Shown in pieces: positions 1 through 12,300 of a DNA stretch of 64,000 nucleotides. Source of the stretch: Notospermus geniculatus (lineage: Eukaryota; Nemertea; Pilidiophora; Heteronemertea; Lineidae); NCBI GenBank assembly GCA_002633025.1, contig NMRB01000100.1:390865-454864 (forward strand). The letters run 5' to 3'. Below the pieces are notes generated by a model. That model was not told where the DNA came from. It made no database searches and saw only the letters and a list, made by a program, of their open reading frames with translations. The translations under genes and the position numbers were made by a program. Within the stretch, counting starts at the first letter, position 1. Each line of letters starts with the position of its first letter.

Positions 1-779
1 TGTTGGAAAAATTCTAGACAAGCCTTCCTGATCGTTCAACATTTCCTTCATGCTCTTTGACTTAGACGCAGGATAGTTAGACGCGTGTGATTATCCTGCG
101 GGTAAACGCCTCTGGTGAACCACCGTACAGACATCAGACAATAGTTTTCTAGGCCTTTAACCTGTGTAATGCAGAATTTGTACGCTGATTAGGCCAAAAC
201 ACCCTTAAACGTGCGATGATCACCCTTATTGAATACGGGCCTATATGTCTGTCGGATGCAATGTGCTGTCGGATCTATTCTCGGACAGTTGTTACATGTA
301 GGCCTATGTTAGGCCTATTGGCTTGTAGTGGATTTTAGACAAGTAAACTTGTAGGCTCGATGATGCTAGCATCCGCCTTATTCATGTCATTGGTCTGAAG
401 CATAAATAACTTCTAGTACCGGTAGGCCTACCGGTAGCTACAATAAATCGGAAAGTCGTCTCCGAATATTTCGCAAATTTTCGACCCCAATCGGGGTCTT
501 CCTCAGGCGCTATGTGGAAGAGGTCCCAGAGGTCATGAAGATTGGTCTGAATAGTAGGCCTTGGCTAGTGCTGTCTCATCAGTCAGTCTTGATCTGTCAG
601 AGGCTGGGCCTAGTTATTAAATAGTAGGCTAAGGCAGCTTGGGTCCTATGGGTAAGCTAACCAGACCGTCCCCCACCATCTCATGTCGACTGACACAAAA
701 GCAACCTTTAATACTCAATTTTTTATCAGATTAAGCAATTGAAAGAACTCAGCCCCCCAGAATGAAATTGTAATCATAT

Positions 780-886
780 CATCTTCCCACAACAGGGCTT
801 TGTTCTCGCTCCTCTTCACACACTCACACACTGACAGTGTGAGTGGATGAAGAGGAGCAAGGTGAAAACTCTGCAGTGGGAGGATG
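780..886. repeat. Foldback MITE with CATC...GATG ends
   Basis: The two halves are imperfect reverse complements: the left end reads catcttcccac, the right end gtgggaggatg, and cgctcctcttcac near the left pairs with gatgaagaggagc near the right. Its left half resembles the left half of the element at 28176-28282, so they are probably one family. I do not see a clear target duplication here. Confidence 0.6.
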
Positions 887-3800
887 TATTGTAAATCAAT
901 AATCAAATGAATTTCCAATGTTTGTGTTCTCAATCTCATTTTCAGTTCAGGTTGTGCAGGGTTGTGGGCCAACACATCAAAATTGAAGGAGATTGAGAAC
1001 ACTTTTCCTTCAAATTTTCAGGTATTTTTCTGAATTTGAAAAAATACTTCCCCACCACTCTCTTAGCATTACAGCTGCTTGTTCCTGGCAGGCATTTCTC
1101 TACAGTACCCTCCTAACTGATCACAATAGAAATAATCTATAAACTTCTAACAATGAATAATGGTATGGTATTATTCCAATCAGAGGACAGTTAAATCCCC
1201 TTATTCTCAAATCATTCATTATCACAAGAAATAGGATTAATCTGGTGGATAAAATTCTTTAACAAAGCTTGCATTTCATGTCCCTCCCTATCAAAGGAGG
1301 GCAGACCATTGATTTTTTCTTATAATTGCTGGCTTGCATTCCATTCCTTAATTAACCCTCTCAATCAATCAAGGTCATCAATATCCACACTCAATATCCT
1401 TGGCTAAAAGTGAAGTACACATGTAGCGGTACTTAGTTTGAGTTCAAGTCTGCAGATTTACATTCTGTGCTCCCCAGTCCGCAATGCTATTGTCACTTTA
1501 ATGTTATAACTGCAAACGTTTGCCAGATACATTGTACTATTACGTGTATCATAATTCTGTCAAACCGCCCAAACGTTTCTCCATAATGTCTCATGAATCT
1601 TTAAAGAGTTTGCTCAGAGAGTGCTTTGAAAATCACTTACTGCATGGCATGGTCCATAAACTAAACATGGTGTAGTTAGTAAATGACAAAAAATAGTTCA
1701 CCATGGAGACAAAAAGCATTCCATAACATGGTGACATAAAACCATGTGAACTCATTTCCCATGTCAATACCAGATAGCGTGTTGTGGTATGAGGAATTTG
1801 TAAAAATAATTCATTGGCAAATCTTAAAGCAGAATGTGACAGAATGTGATCCTCGATGTATGTTACTAAATCACGCTAAGTAGAAAATTGAGCTAAAAAG
1901 GAATAAAATGGGGCAACTATTATAGAATGCAGTCTGGTTCGGTAAGTAGGCCTTTCTATAACTTATTATGTTCCAGACATTGACTTGCTTGGTACCTTTA
2001 CAGTGCTTTATTTTTTGAGAAAAATTGTACAATTGAATGTTATATTTTATGATAATTCTCATGTGATGACTGTCAGAATTGTGAATAGGTATCTAAATAC
2101 ATGTACCATAAATAATGATTTAGTGGTTGTGACAGTGTTTATGGTCCATTTCTTTCACATTGGGATTGTAAACTTACTTTTTCCCACTTAGTTGGCTATG
2201 AAAAGAAAACTTTCAACTTGTATTTCATGCAGTTTATAGATTTTGACCCTGATTGTCCCATAACATTGGTGGGTTTACTCTGTGAAAATTGTGCTTGATC
2301 CCCTGCTATTTAGATTGAGTAATACATGTTTGACAATCTGTCAGGGCTTCCACTTAACATGGATTGCTGGTGGGTTTCTAAATTACGTGTGCTGGCTTCA
2401 TCACAGCTTCTGTTGCGTGGCCATGTAAAAACCTGAATATTGTGGCAATGCCAACCTGCATGTCTGATTGCAACAAAATGAAACTGGTCATGGAGATTTC
2501 AAATCAGTTGAAAATGTCAAAGAAATTTGTCACATTGATTGATTATGGTGTCTCTGCTTTAGACACACCTTCTGAATAATAAATATGATCTATTTTTCAC
2601 ATTCTGTTATTCATGGCTTATTTCATGCATGATCTGGTTGAAAGCTTTGGCGTGATGTGAAGTCTGTAATCAGAATAGATAGTGAGATCTTAAAGAAATG
2701 GGCCCGATGAGAAATCCCATTGATTGTAGGCTGTTCCATCTGTGTTATTGCTCCCCTCCTCCACTGCCCTGGTAATATAATAACATACATCTCCCAAAAG
2801 AAATATCAGAGTAGCCTGTACATTGTGTATACATCTAATAAAATGTGCCAAAAATATCTTTGAAATAAAATTACACTGCATTTTTTAATCTGTAGATCAT
2901 AATTCATGCCCAACCCCATAATACACTTGTAATGGAGTTCTCAGTGGGGAGTGTAGGTTCACATTATAACAGCCCTAATTGACTGAAATAGTATGAAAGA
3001 GTAAATGTATACATATTGTTTGGCGTTCTGTAATAGACTGTATCGAGACTTAGGCTTTGTGACATTGTAAGCTGATTGGGCTGATTATATCCCTGAGGCC
3101 TGTGGGATCACGTTGGGTTTATTCGACTCTGATAGTTCATGAGGAAAACCAGTTATATTTCTCTCTCATGACTGGAAATTGTCAATTATGGATAAACCTT
3201 TCTTACTTGGATAATTCTCTGATCAGATGTTAAAAGTTGATGCAGTTTGTCAAAAAATGGCATTATTTTGGCAGATATTGGTAAGTTTTCAGTTTCTTGT
3301 CAAATGTCGAATTTGTGTGCCACCTCGTTGTGGAAAAGTAGGGATGAATTCTGCATTCTCATACTGGTAGCAAACATACAAAATCTCTATCATCTCTGGG
3401 AGTCTTGACTGACTGTGAGGTAAAACTGTGTGGTGCCTAACCCTTAATGTCTCTAGTCTGTGAGTTCAGTTTCATGTCCACGACCTGGCTCACAACCACA
3501 ATATTACAAATCTCAGACATGAATGTGTGTGCTGCCAGGTTCAGGATTGCATGGGCGTCTTTTTTGCCTTCAATCCAGAACTTCAGGCCCTTCTAAATGT
3601 ACCGGGTATGCAGGTTTCAATTACATGTATTAAACAACACTGCAGGCCTCCCCTTGCAAGCCGGCGGTGACCAGAAACCAGCTAAGTCTAGGTATCAAAT
3701 TATTCTTCTAGTTATTGACTTAGTGAAATGATCATCCCATGATCAAATATTGATTCATGATATTATATGTATTATTCGATGAAGTATAGTAATCGAAACC

Positions 3801-4329
3801 TCACAAAATGTCGAAACTGGGTTGAAAAGAACTGTGTGTGGACCGGCCAACCTTATCAACACAGTAAATGGGCATAAAACTGAAACGTGCCCAATCAATT
3901 AAAGTTTCAAGTGCGAATTAAAGAGAAACATGCAGCGAGCAAAAGATTGAGATTGTCATACATGTAGTTTGATATGTCTGAATGAAAAGTAACAGTTTGA
4001 AAATTGAATATATCAAGTGCTATTGTCATGTTGTGTAAACACTGTATGTACCTGTCAGCTCAGTTTGCTAATCCTCATGGTCTGTCTGGGCACATCAAAT
4101 ACATACTCAATAGGTCACGAGTGGACCGATTTGGACAGGATTCGTCCAAAAGGGCATTGCAAAAATACTGGTGTGGCTGTAACTTGGTAATGGACGAGCA
4201 GGGTTTCCAGAAAAGCCTATGAACCTAAAGACAAAATGGCCCTTTTTGACGACTTTAGGTACAGATTCCATACCATAGTACCCTCTGTGAGAAACACTGA
4301 CTCGGGACAGTATTGTCATCCACGGGGTA

Positions 4330-4445
4330 CTGTCACCTTTCTTGTCTCTGTCGCTTGAGGAATGGATCCAACGAGAATTGAACCCACTAACTCATACAGA
4401 ACAGGCAGTGAATGGAAGACTCCTCCACTGCATTGCTCTGACAAG
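4330..4445 (-). repeat. tRNA-like SINE candidate (minus strand)
   Basis: On the minus strand a B-box-like block (GGGTTCAATTCTC, 4373-4385) follows an A-box-like block (tgcagtggagg, near 4425-4435) at tRNA-like spacing. The rest does not fold as a clean tRNA. A tRNA-derived SINE remnant is the simplest reading; this rests on two short motifs. Confidence 0.35.
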
Positions 4446-5146
4446 TAGGCCTACCGTTTGCAGTGGTATTAGTAAAGCACTTGACCCATCAAGTTTGCAT
4501 TGGCACACTTCAACTTTTAAATTCCATCGAGGCAAGTAAATGAATCAAATTTGACGTGGTACATCTTGTTAAAATCAAACAAATCACACCAGTCACGCCT
4601 GCTTGGTCAAGGGCAGTGGAGAAATGAGCCAAATTACCCCCCATCGGTATTTGGTGAAAAGTAATACGGTGCTTCTTTTCAAATTCACGGCACTCTCTGA
4701 CAAGTGCACCAAAATTAGCTGAAAATTGGGAGTAGTTCATTCGTAAGCTTTGATCTCAATACCACAATTTGCTCAGCCTGGCCGTATTGTTGCATCTCTT
4801 GTCCAGATCTTATGAAAACCTTTAAATGTCAATACAAGCATTTGGCGCAAGCATTTTGATCAAACTCGTAATAGTATGTGATTGTTGTCAGTGTAGAAGC
4901 TCTTTCGGTGTACATGTATGTATAATTGACCTACTCCCCGAGAATGATGAATTCCAGGACGAGGTGATAATTCAGTAGTTGTCTGCCTGGGCAGGATACA
5001 TGAAAGGGTATTGTCACCACTGTCACGTTTTTTGTCTCCAATAAAGACACCTGCTTTACTTATTGTGTCGTAATCAATGCAGAAAGCGAAATGAACTGTA
5101 TATGTTTTCATGATCTTTTCTCCATGAAAGCTGGAGACCAATGAAG

Positions 5147-5225
5147 GGCGGTCAGAGTGGTGCAGTGGAAATGATCTAGCACCTGTCACCTGAGGTCTGG
5201 GTTCGATTTCGGTTGGACTCGGATA
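5147..5225 (+). repeat. tRNA-like SINE candidate
   Basis: An A-box-like block (tggtgcagtgg, 5158-5168) and a B-box-like block (gggttcgatttc, 5199-5210) lie at the spacing of an RNA polymerase III internal promoter. I see no intact cloverleaf, so this looks like a tRNA-derived SINE rather than a working tRNA gene. Confidence 0.4.
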
Positions 5226-5288
5226 CTCACTGACACCACTTGCTAATAAGAAAATGGAAATGATACTCTACCACTTGAACCAATGATT

Positions 5289-5421
5289 CAGGCACGGATC
5301 CAGAGGGGTGGCGTGCGCCGGGCGCTCGCCTCCCCCTATTAGCCAACAAATCTGTAAAATCGACTGTGAAATTCTGGAATTTGGCGCAAATTTCTTTACC
5401 CAAATCCTGGATCCGCCCATG
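5289..5421. repeat. Short inverted-repeat element, CACGGATCCAG type
   Basis: The left end caggcacggatccag is mirrored by ctggatccgcccatg at the right, and tgatt follows the right end and precedes the left end. The length is about 133 bp. The CAGG-like ends suggest a non-autonomous hAT-like element; the family name is inferred. Confidence 0.5.
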
Positions 5422-6328
5422 TGATTGAAATCATTATCAAGACTAAATACAAAAGGGAAACATACCAGACATAAATATCAAATTGGCATGGTCCCAATGC
5501 AACAGCAACAGCTCAGAGCGAAATACATCAAAATAAGAAATAATTCAAATTGTCGCTTAATGTACGCCACTTTCTCTTCAAGATGTTGATCCTGCATGAC
5601 AAACTGCCCGAGGGATGTTACTCCAAATAATGTAAAGATAATATACATCTTCTTCATTGGTATTTTCATATCTTATTCTTAATGCCTGCTCTATTGAACC
5701 ATTCCAAGCCGTAACGCATTGAGCGCACGCAGGCAGGTGGATTTAGTCCAAATTAGTTGAGTGGGATTTTAAACTGTTTATCATTTGGAATACAGGGACA
5801 TTCCTACCTACATGTGTAGTTAAACTTGAACAATTTGCTATTGCATGCACAATACAGTATTTCCTGTTGAAATGTGTATTATTTGATTTATGTTCTGTGA
5901 GGAATCACGCAAGAGTTTCAAGTAGTGCAGTATTAATGAACTTCACCGTTGATTTACCGTACCTTGTTTTGCAATTTTGATGCTGGGAATTTATTGTCGA
6001 AACAAATTTCGATAAAATGAAGCCGAATCATTCAACCTGAACATTGGATCATAAATCTCAACCAACGTGGAACAAAATCAATAGTAAACTTCCGAAAGTG
6101 TTGCAGTAGATTGTGGTTGGAATATTGAGGAATCGGACGTGGACTAAACTGTACTTTAATCATGGCTGTGGTTAAGTTAAGGTAGGACGGCAGACATTGT
6201 TGGCCCTGTTTCGGATGAAGGTATGACTTGTAGTATTCACTCGCTTGCATGAAACTGATGTGCTGAAAAATTCAATNTACTGTCTTATTTTGGTAAAGTG
6301 TAACCAGAAACTTTGTCTTTCTTTCAGA

Positions 6329-9300
6329 ATGGAGGCTTGTAACCTCTCTGATGCTGACACCGATGAGCTCCTGGGTATAAGCGGCATTGAACCATTTGCA
6401 AGTGGAGGCAGTGTCTACGTGACACCAACAAAGTCGCCACCTGGGTCGCCGAGTGAACTCCTCCTGAGCAGTCCAAAACGCCGAAGTGCTAACGGAACTT
6501 CTGCGACAGGACGCTCTCCAGGTTCTCCTAGTAAATCTCCCGGGCGTCAGTCCTTAGGACAGTCATCGCCACCGAGGGGTAGGAATATTGAGAAGTCTCC
6601 AAAACGTGCTGTGAAAAAGTTTACCGATTCACCAGGAAAGTTGACTCTGGGGGATTTGAAGAGGAAGACTGATGCTGACCCTGATGGTGAAATTGGACAC
6701 AATTCAAGTCGGGAAAGATTGGTTCATGTGCGTCGTTATCTCGAGAATCAGGAACTAGTGCAGGCCAGAGCTGACGTGCAAAATAAGGAGAATTTGAAAT
6801 CTGCTGGTGGAGCATGTGCTAAAATAAACAGTGCCCCAGCATCGGGTGTGAAGTCAACAAATGTTGGTGGTAGAGGTGGCAAGTCATTGCCAAGTTCTCC
6901 TTACAAAGTCGACAACGTGACAGTTACGAGTCATCATCGGCAACAAGTGCAGGCGAGTGAGGTTAGCTGGTCTGATCCTAACCCGCCAAATAAGGTGCCA
7001 GGAAAACCTACCGACTCTATATTTACCTATAAGAGGAAACTTTTTCAAGATGATGACAACTCGCAACAAAATCAAAAACTGAAGAGTAAAACTGTTGCAG
7101 GGAATACTAAAAAAGGCCAAGTTTTGAAGGATAAGTCGAATAAGAAGTCGTCGCCAACGAATAAACAGTCTCCCAAAGACGGTATTGTGCATTCGGGTTC
7201 ACCGACCCAAAGTACGCATTGTGCTAGCAAATATAAAGTGTCACCTCGTCCTAGTGAAGGACGCATTACTGCCAGGTCACCTGATAAGCAGCAAAGGAAG
7301 GGAACACGGTCTTTGAGTAACTCGCCAGAGAAGAAACCATCTTCAATCATGAAGGGAAGTGGATCAGTATCTCCAGGTCGTCGGCCTGGCCCTGTAACTT
7401 TCCGCAAAAGTCCCAATAATGATCGTGCGAGTAACTCATCCAAAACAGTCTCGCCCCCAAAACATGTGAAATCGCCTCCACAGAAAAAGACCATCTCGGA
7501 TAAGTTCCCATACACAGACCAAACCAGTGTCTATTCAAAATTTGCTCGAGAGCCAACAAGAGCCATGACACAATATTCACCGGAGAAATACGAGAATGGT
7601 TTTGATAATACGCCCGCTACGTCAGGATATCACTCTCCTGGGAAATCTCCGTTCGCGCAGGACAGTTTTTCAAATCCCTTGGATGAAGTTCTCAGCCAGT
7701 ATCCACTGTCTCCAGAACAAGGTGATGTCGAGATATCTCTTCCAGATTCGCCAGGTGTAAAAGCTGCGGCCGCAACTCTTATGAACAGTGGCGAATATGA
7801 TCGTATGCCGACTGAGGTGAGCACACTGAAGTTCTGATCTATATGAATGATTTTCTTCAGTAGTAACATGCCAATAGAGGGTCAATTTCGTCAGAAAGTC
7901 CGCCATCTTGATGGTCAGTTGATATCAAATAATGTCATTGGCCCATGTGACGCACTTTCTCGTCAATGCAAGTAGAGTTTGTGTGAATTCAACTTGTGAC
8001 GTGATCTACACATGACACACTTTGTCATTGACGTCGGCTTGGTGGACTGCCAGTCGGAAGTGACGTCACAGTGAGCCATTGTGCCAGGGTAACTGGTGTC
8101 ATGTGTGTGAAATAGCAGAAATCCACCATTAATGGCCAAGTGCTCAAGTTCCATTCTCATTTGCAGGCTTATGTAGATGTGACAAGTTTCGATATCGAGG
8201 AAATGGAGGGAGCTAGAGACAACCTACGCAACATGCTCAAATTATCTTCAAAGAACCCTGAACTCCATTTGGACTTAGGTACATGTAAGTTAAAGACAAA
8301 TTGGATCAACTGTCTGGTGTCTTCAGAGTCACATTCACCTCTGAGAAGACCCCAATCGTCAAGTACCCACATTTAACCACCAGGCCTATGTTCAATATTT
8401 ACATTGCTAATGGTAATAATGGAACAGTAAACCGACTGCTATGAATCGGTTTTAAAACCGCAATTTGTTATAAATGTTGTAAGTTTGCCCACTCATGGAA
8501 ATCCCGTCTTAGGCCAGGCCTTTGTAAGACCTTGATTCCATGAGTTGGGCAAATAAATGGCCAGTAATGTTTGTTTTATTATGAATTGTTTTAATGACTT
8601 CAGCAGGCATTGTGTCGATCTGAGAAGGCTTAATCAAACAATTGCAGGTCTCTCTACTCTAGGCCAACACTTTTGAGAAAATTGGTCCTTGTCTGGACTT
8701 TGATCAAGATTTGTGGATTACTTCCTTTCCCATTTAACATGTTTCTTATAGCATATTACCAGGCCTTTATATTCCCCCAAATTAACGACGTTTAACGTCG
8801 GAGCCCAAATTAAGGGCACCCAAATTTGAGTCTTGTTTTACATTAAATGGGAATCTCAGATGCCTGGAAATGGTGTCTTTTATCCTCTATTTTCCAAAAA
8901 TTTTCGAACGAGGGAGGGAACCCCCACCTCGCGTTCCCCCTGATCACGCCTTCGGCGCTCTTATGAGGCCTTTGGCCCAATACCACCATAAACAGAAATA
9001 GCCCAAATTAGGGAATATAAAGGCCTGATTACATGTATCATTAAGCATATACATGTATAAGTGTATGTTGATAATCAGTCCACACATGCCCGAGTCCAAT
9101 ATAACTGTTGTGTCGACTTATTCCTTACTATATGCCTTGTATTGAAAGACAAAAAAAGGTAGTGAAAGCGTGTTGTGGATTCCCCGTGCTTGGCATCCAT
9201 CTTACTGGTGACTTATTGGTCGACGTGTTACTGTTATCAGTAAGATTGATCTTTGAATGTCTAGTTGTGTTCGAAATTGACTCACAATACATCACCCCCT

Positions 9301-12300
9301 GGATGTGTAAATTACCGTTGTGGGAAACGAAATTCTATGTATTCTAGGCCTCTTTTGTTGGAGGGGTCATGCAGGGACAATCTTACACAAATTTTATTGA
9401 CTTCGGTGGCATGGCTGTGCAATTATATGTATCAGTACCTAATATGGGGCCTATTGAACCAAAGCGAGGAAGTGTTCAAAGTAAAAAGATAAAAAAATGA
9501 TATACTCAGCTCTGTTCATTCCTGTCTGTTCTTTTCAGGTGGTAATAATGCTCATAATGAAAGCATATCGACATTCCGAAGTTATCCAGATGAGCGGTAC
9601 AGCAATGGCGATCTGACGGAGCCAAACGATTCATTTGAAGAGGTTGCAACGAAGGCCCTTATGGGGTAAGCATTAGCAGAGTTAAGGCATAGCAGTAGTA
9701 GTTTTCAAACCAGCGGTAGGTTAGTGCTGGTCAAAACATCAAACCCCCGCCATAAATCTTACCTTGTCTAGAGGTGCTGCTCCACGTGAGAGTTTCTCAA
9801 GGGAGTTCATTCTCAATGGGCCATTTATCATTGTTGGTTTCAAACTCGGTGAGACCAATGATGCCCATAGTTTTCTATGGTTGAAGAGAGCCAACTCTCA
9901 GATGGAGCACGGCCTTTAGCCTTGTCTACATAAGAAGTATGTAGTTCCAGTGTGTCAAAAATTGATGTGGTGCACTGAAATTTGCTTTGAACTTTTGCAG
10001 CAGCCGGAATGAGATAGACTATGAGCAGGCAGTTCAGCTGACATCACAGCTCCTTGGCAGGGACAGAGAACAACGCGAAGTGCCTATCTCAACCCTTGAG
10101 ATGGAGAATCAGGTCTTGCTGGACAACTTGGAGCGGGAGAAATTCCGACGTCAGCATTGTGAGAAGCAGATTGGGAATCTTCAGTCACGGCTGTTGGAGA
10201 CACAAGAACAGTTAGCAGTCGCTGTGTCCACAGAGAAAAAGAAGGATATCATGATTGAACAACTGGACAAGGTAGACTCATGGCTTGGTTTTGAAAACAA
10301 GTTCTGCAGTGAGGATGTTGTATTAAATGTATACCAGAACCTGTGCATTCTTTTGAACATTTTCACCTTTACTCACTATCATATCTTTTTCAGACTCTTT
10401 CGAGGGTTGTCGAGGGATGGAAGAAACGAGAGGCCGAGAAGAAAGAATGCATTGAAATGATGAAAGGTGAAAAGGTGGAGATTGAGACGAGATACCATGC
10501 CCAAAAAGATGTAAGTTGCTCTTCAGTTCTAGTTCAAAAAATAAAGATCTAGTCCTGGTCACTTTTTAGCTCACTGGGGTGAGCTATTACGATGGTGCAG
10601 CGTCCGTCGTCCGTCGTCCGTCGTCGTCGTCGTCCGTCGTCGTCGTCGTTGTCCGTTAGCAGGGCACGTTTCGTAACCGCTGGAGCTATTGATCTGAAAC
10701 TTGGTACATATATACCCCTAGGTCAGATGACCCACGACACCAAGTTTCGGTCCGATTCGACTCTCAGTTTGGCCACCAGGTGGCGGAAACCAAAAACACA
10801 AAAAGTACAATAACTCCTGAACTAATGACTAGATCATCTTCAAATTTTTATCATAGGTGTAGCTAATAAGGATACATAACATATATAACGGGTTTTTGAT
10901 TTGACCTACTTTTCAAGGTCACAGNNNNNNNNNNNNNNNNNNNNNNNNNNNNNNNNNNNNNNNNNNNNNNNNNNNNNNNNNNNNNNNNNNNNNNNNTGAA
11001 CATTTTCACCTTTACTCACTATCATATCTTTTTCAGACTCTTTCGAGGGTTGTCGAGGGATGGAAGAAACGAGAGGCTGAGAAGAAAGAATGCATTGAAA
11101 TGATGAAAGGAGAAAAGGTGGAGATTGAGACGAGATACCATGCCCAAAAAGATGTAAGTTGCTCTTCAGTTCTAGTTCAAAAAATAAAGCTCTAGTCCTG
11201 GTCACTTTATTTCATGTTCTTTGTATTCTAGTGTCCAAGTATATCTTACTGTCTTTCCAGATGCTCGAGAAATTTGAAGAACAATTACAAAAAGCCTGTA
11301 AGGATTTAGAAAGTGAACGCAGTAAATGTGCTGAACTTGAAGAAAGCAAACTGGCCAAGGTATAATGCTACAATGTCCCTGTCACAGTGTGTGATGTGAT
11401 TCGTTCTGTCTTGTCTCTTCTTTCTCTTTGTCTGCCATGTGGGGTGTCATAGTTTAAGCATGACAAGTGATGATAATCATAGATGAGATTTCCTGAACAG
11501 GGCTACTCGGCGAGCCCCTCATCCAGATCTAATGGTACATGTACTATTGTAAGTTGTATTGTTGCCTACCGTGTACAAGTTTACTACCAATTCTGTTGGG
11601 TTAAATTTCACCAGCATACTGACAAAATTACCAATTCTGTTGGGTGAATAAGTAAGAATTTACACAGGAATACTGGCAAAGTTACAGATAACTGTGGGGT
11701 AAAACTGACCCACTGTCTTCCCCCTCTCTCTTTCTCTGTACTGTCGTACTGAGCTGGCCCTGCCTTGGTGTTGGACATGTTAAAATCATCAGGATAGTGT
11801 GAAGACATCTTGCTGCACCTCATGCATGCATGCACTTCACCCTACACCTGGAGCTAGCAACAGCTCAATCCTTGCCATCATTCCACACCTGCACACAACC
11901 CCGGATGCCGCAGTACCTGTTCTGTCTTGTGTGACAGCACTTTACACCATCACGCTGTAGCTTCAATTAGTATTGTGTCTCCATATCACTATGATAGGCT
12001 CCTCTCTCCAGATGAAAGTTTTCTCCCGCAAGTTGGCTTTCTATGGGCAATTGAACCATAGAAAACTATGGGTATCATTCAAGCTATTGGTCTCTATGTA
12101 TGCCACAAAAAAACCAGGTTGAGAGCCAACTCGCATGAGAAGTCTTATGTGGAGCATTGCCTTAAGTTGCACTTCAACCCTTGTACTACCTCACCATCGC
12201 TTGTTCATTTATGTCTATTTTACGGATGTACCTGTGTTAGCTGTATAGTTTAGCCCTGCACATGAATTCATCTGATTATCTACATTCAAATACAGTGTAC

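Larger units (their letters stand above)
1..6328. other. Upstream non-coding region, no gene recognised
   Basis: I see no coding exon here on either strand; open frames are short and resemble no protein I know. The stretch holds a foldback element (780-886), two tRNA-like SINE candidates (near 4330-4445 and 5147-5225) and a small inverted-repeat element (5289-5421). The last part should contain the promoter and 5' UTR of the centrobin gene, because a good splice acceptor (tttctttcag) ends at 6327, one base before its start codon. A single N at 6277 marks a join in the assembly. Confidence 0.6.

Noticed and set aside
5478-5669. Minus-strand 63-codon frame starting with a signal-peptide-like stretch
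   Set aside because: The start (MKIPMKKMYIIFTLFGV) is hydrophobic, but no donor, partner exon or homology is visible; it is likely chance.
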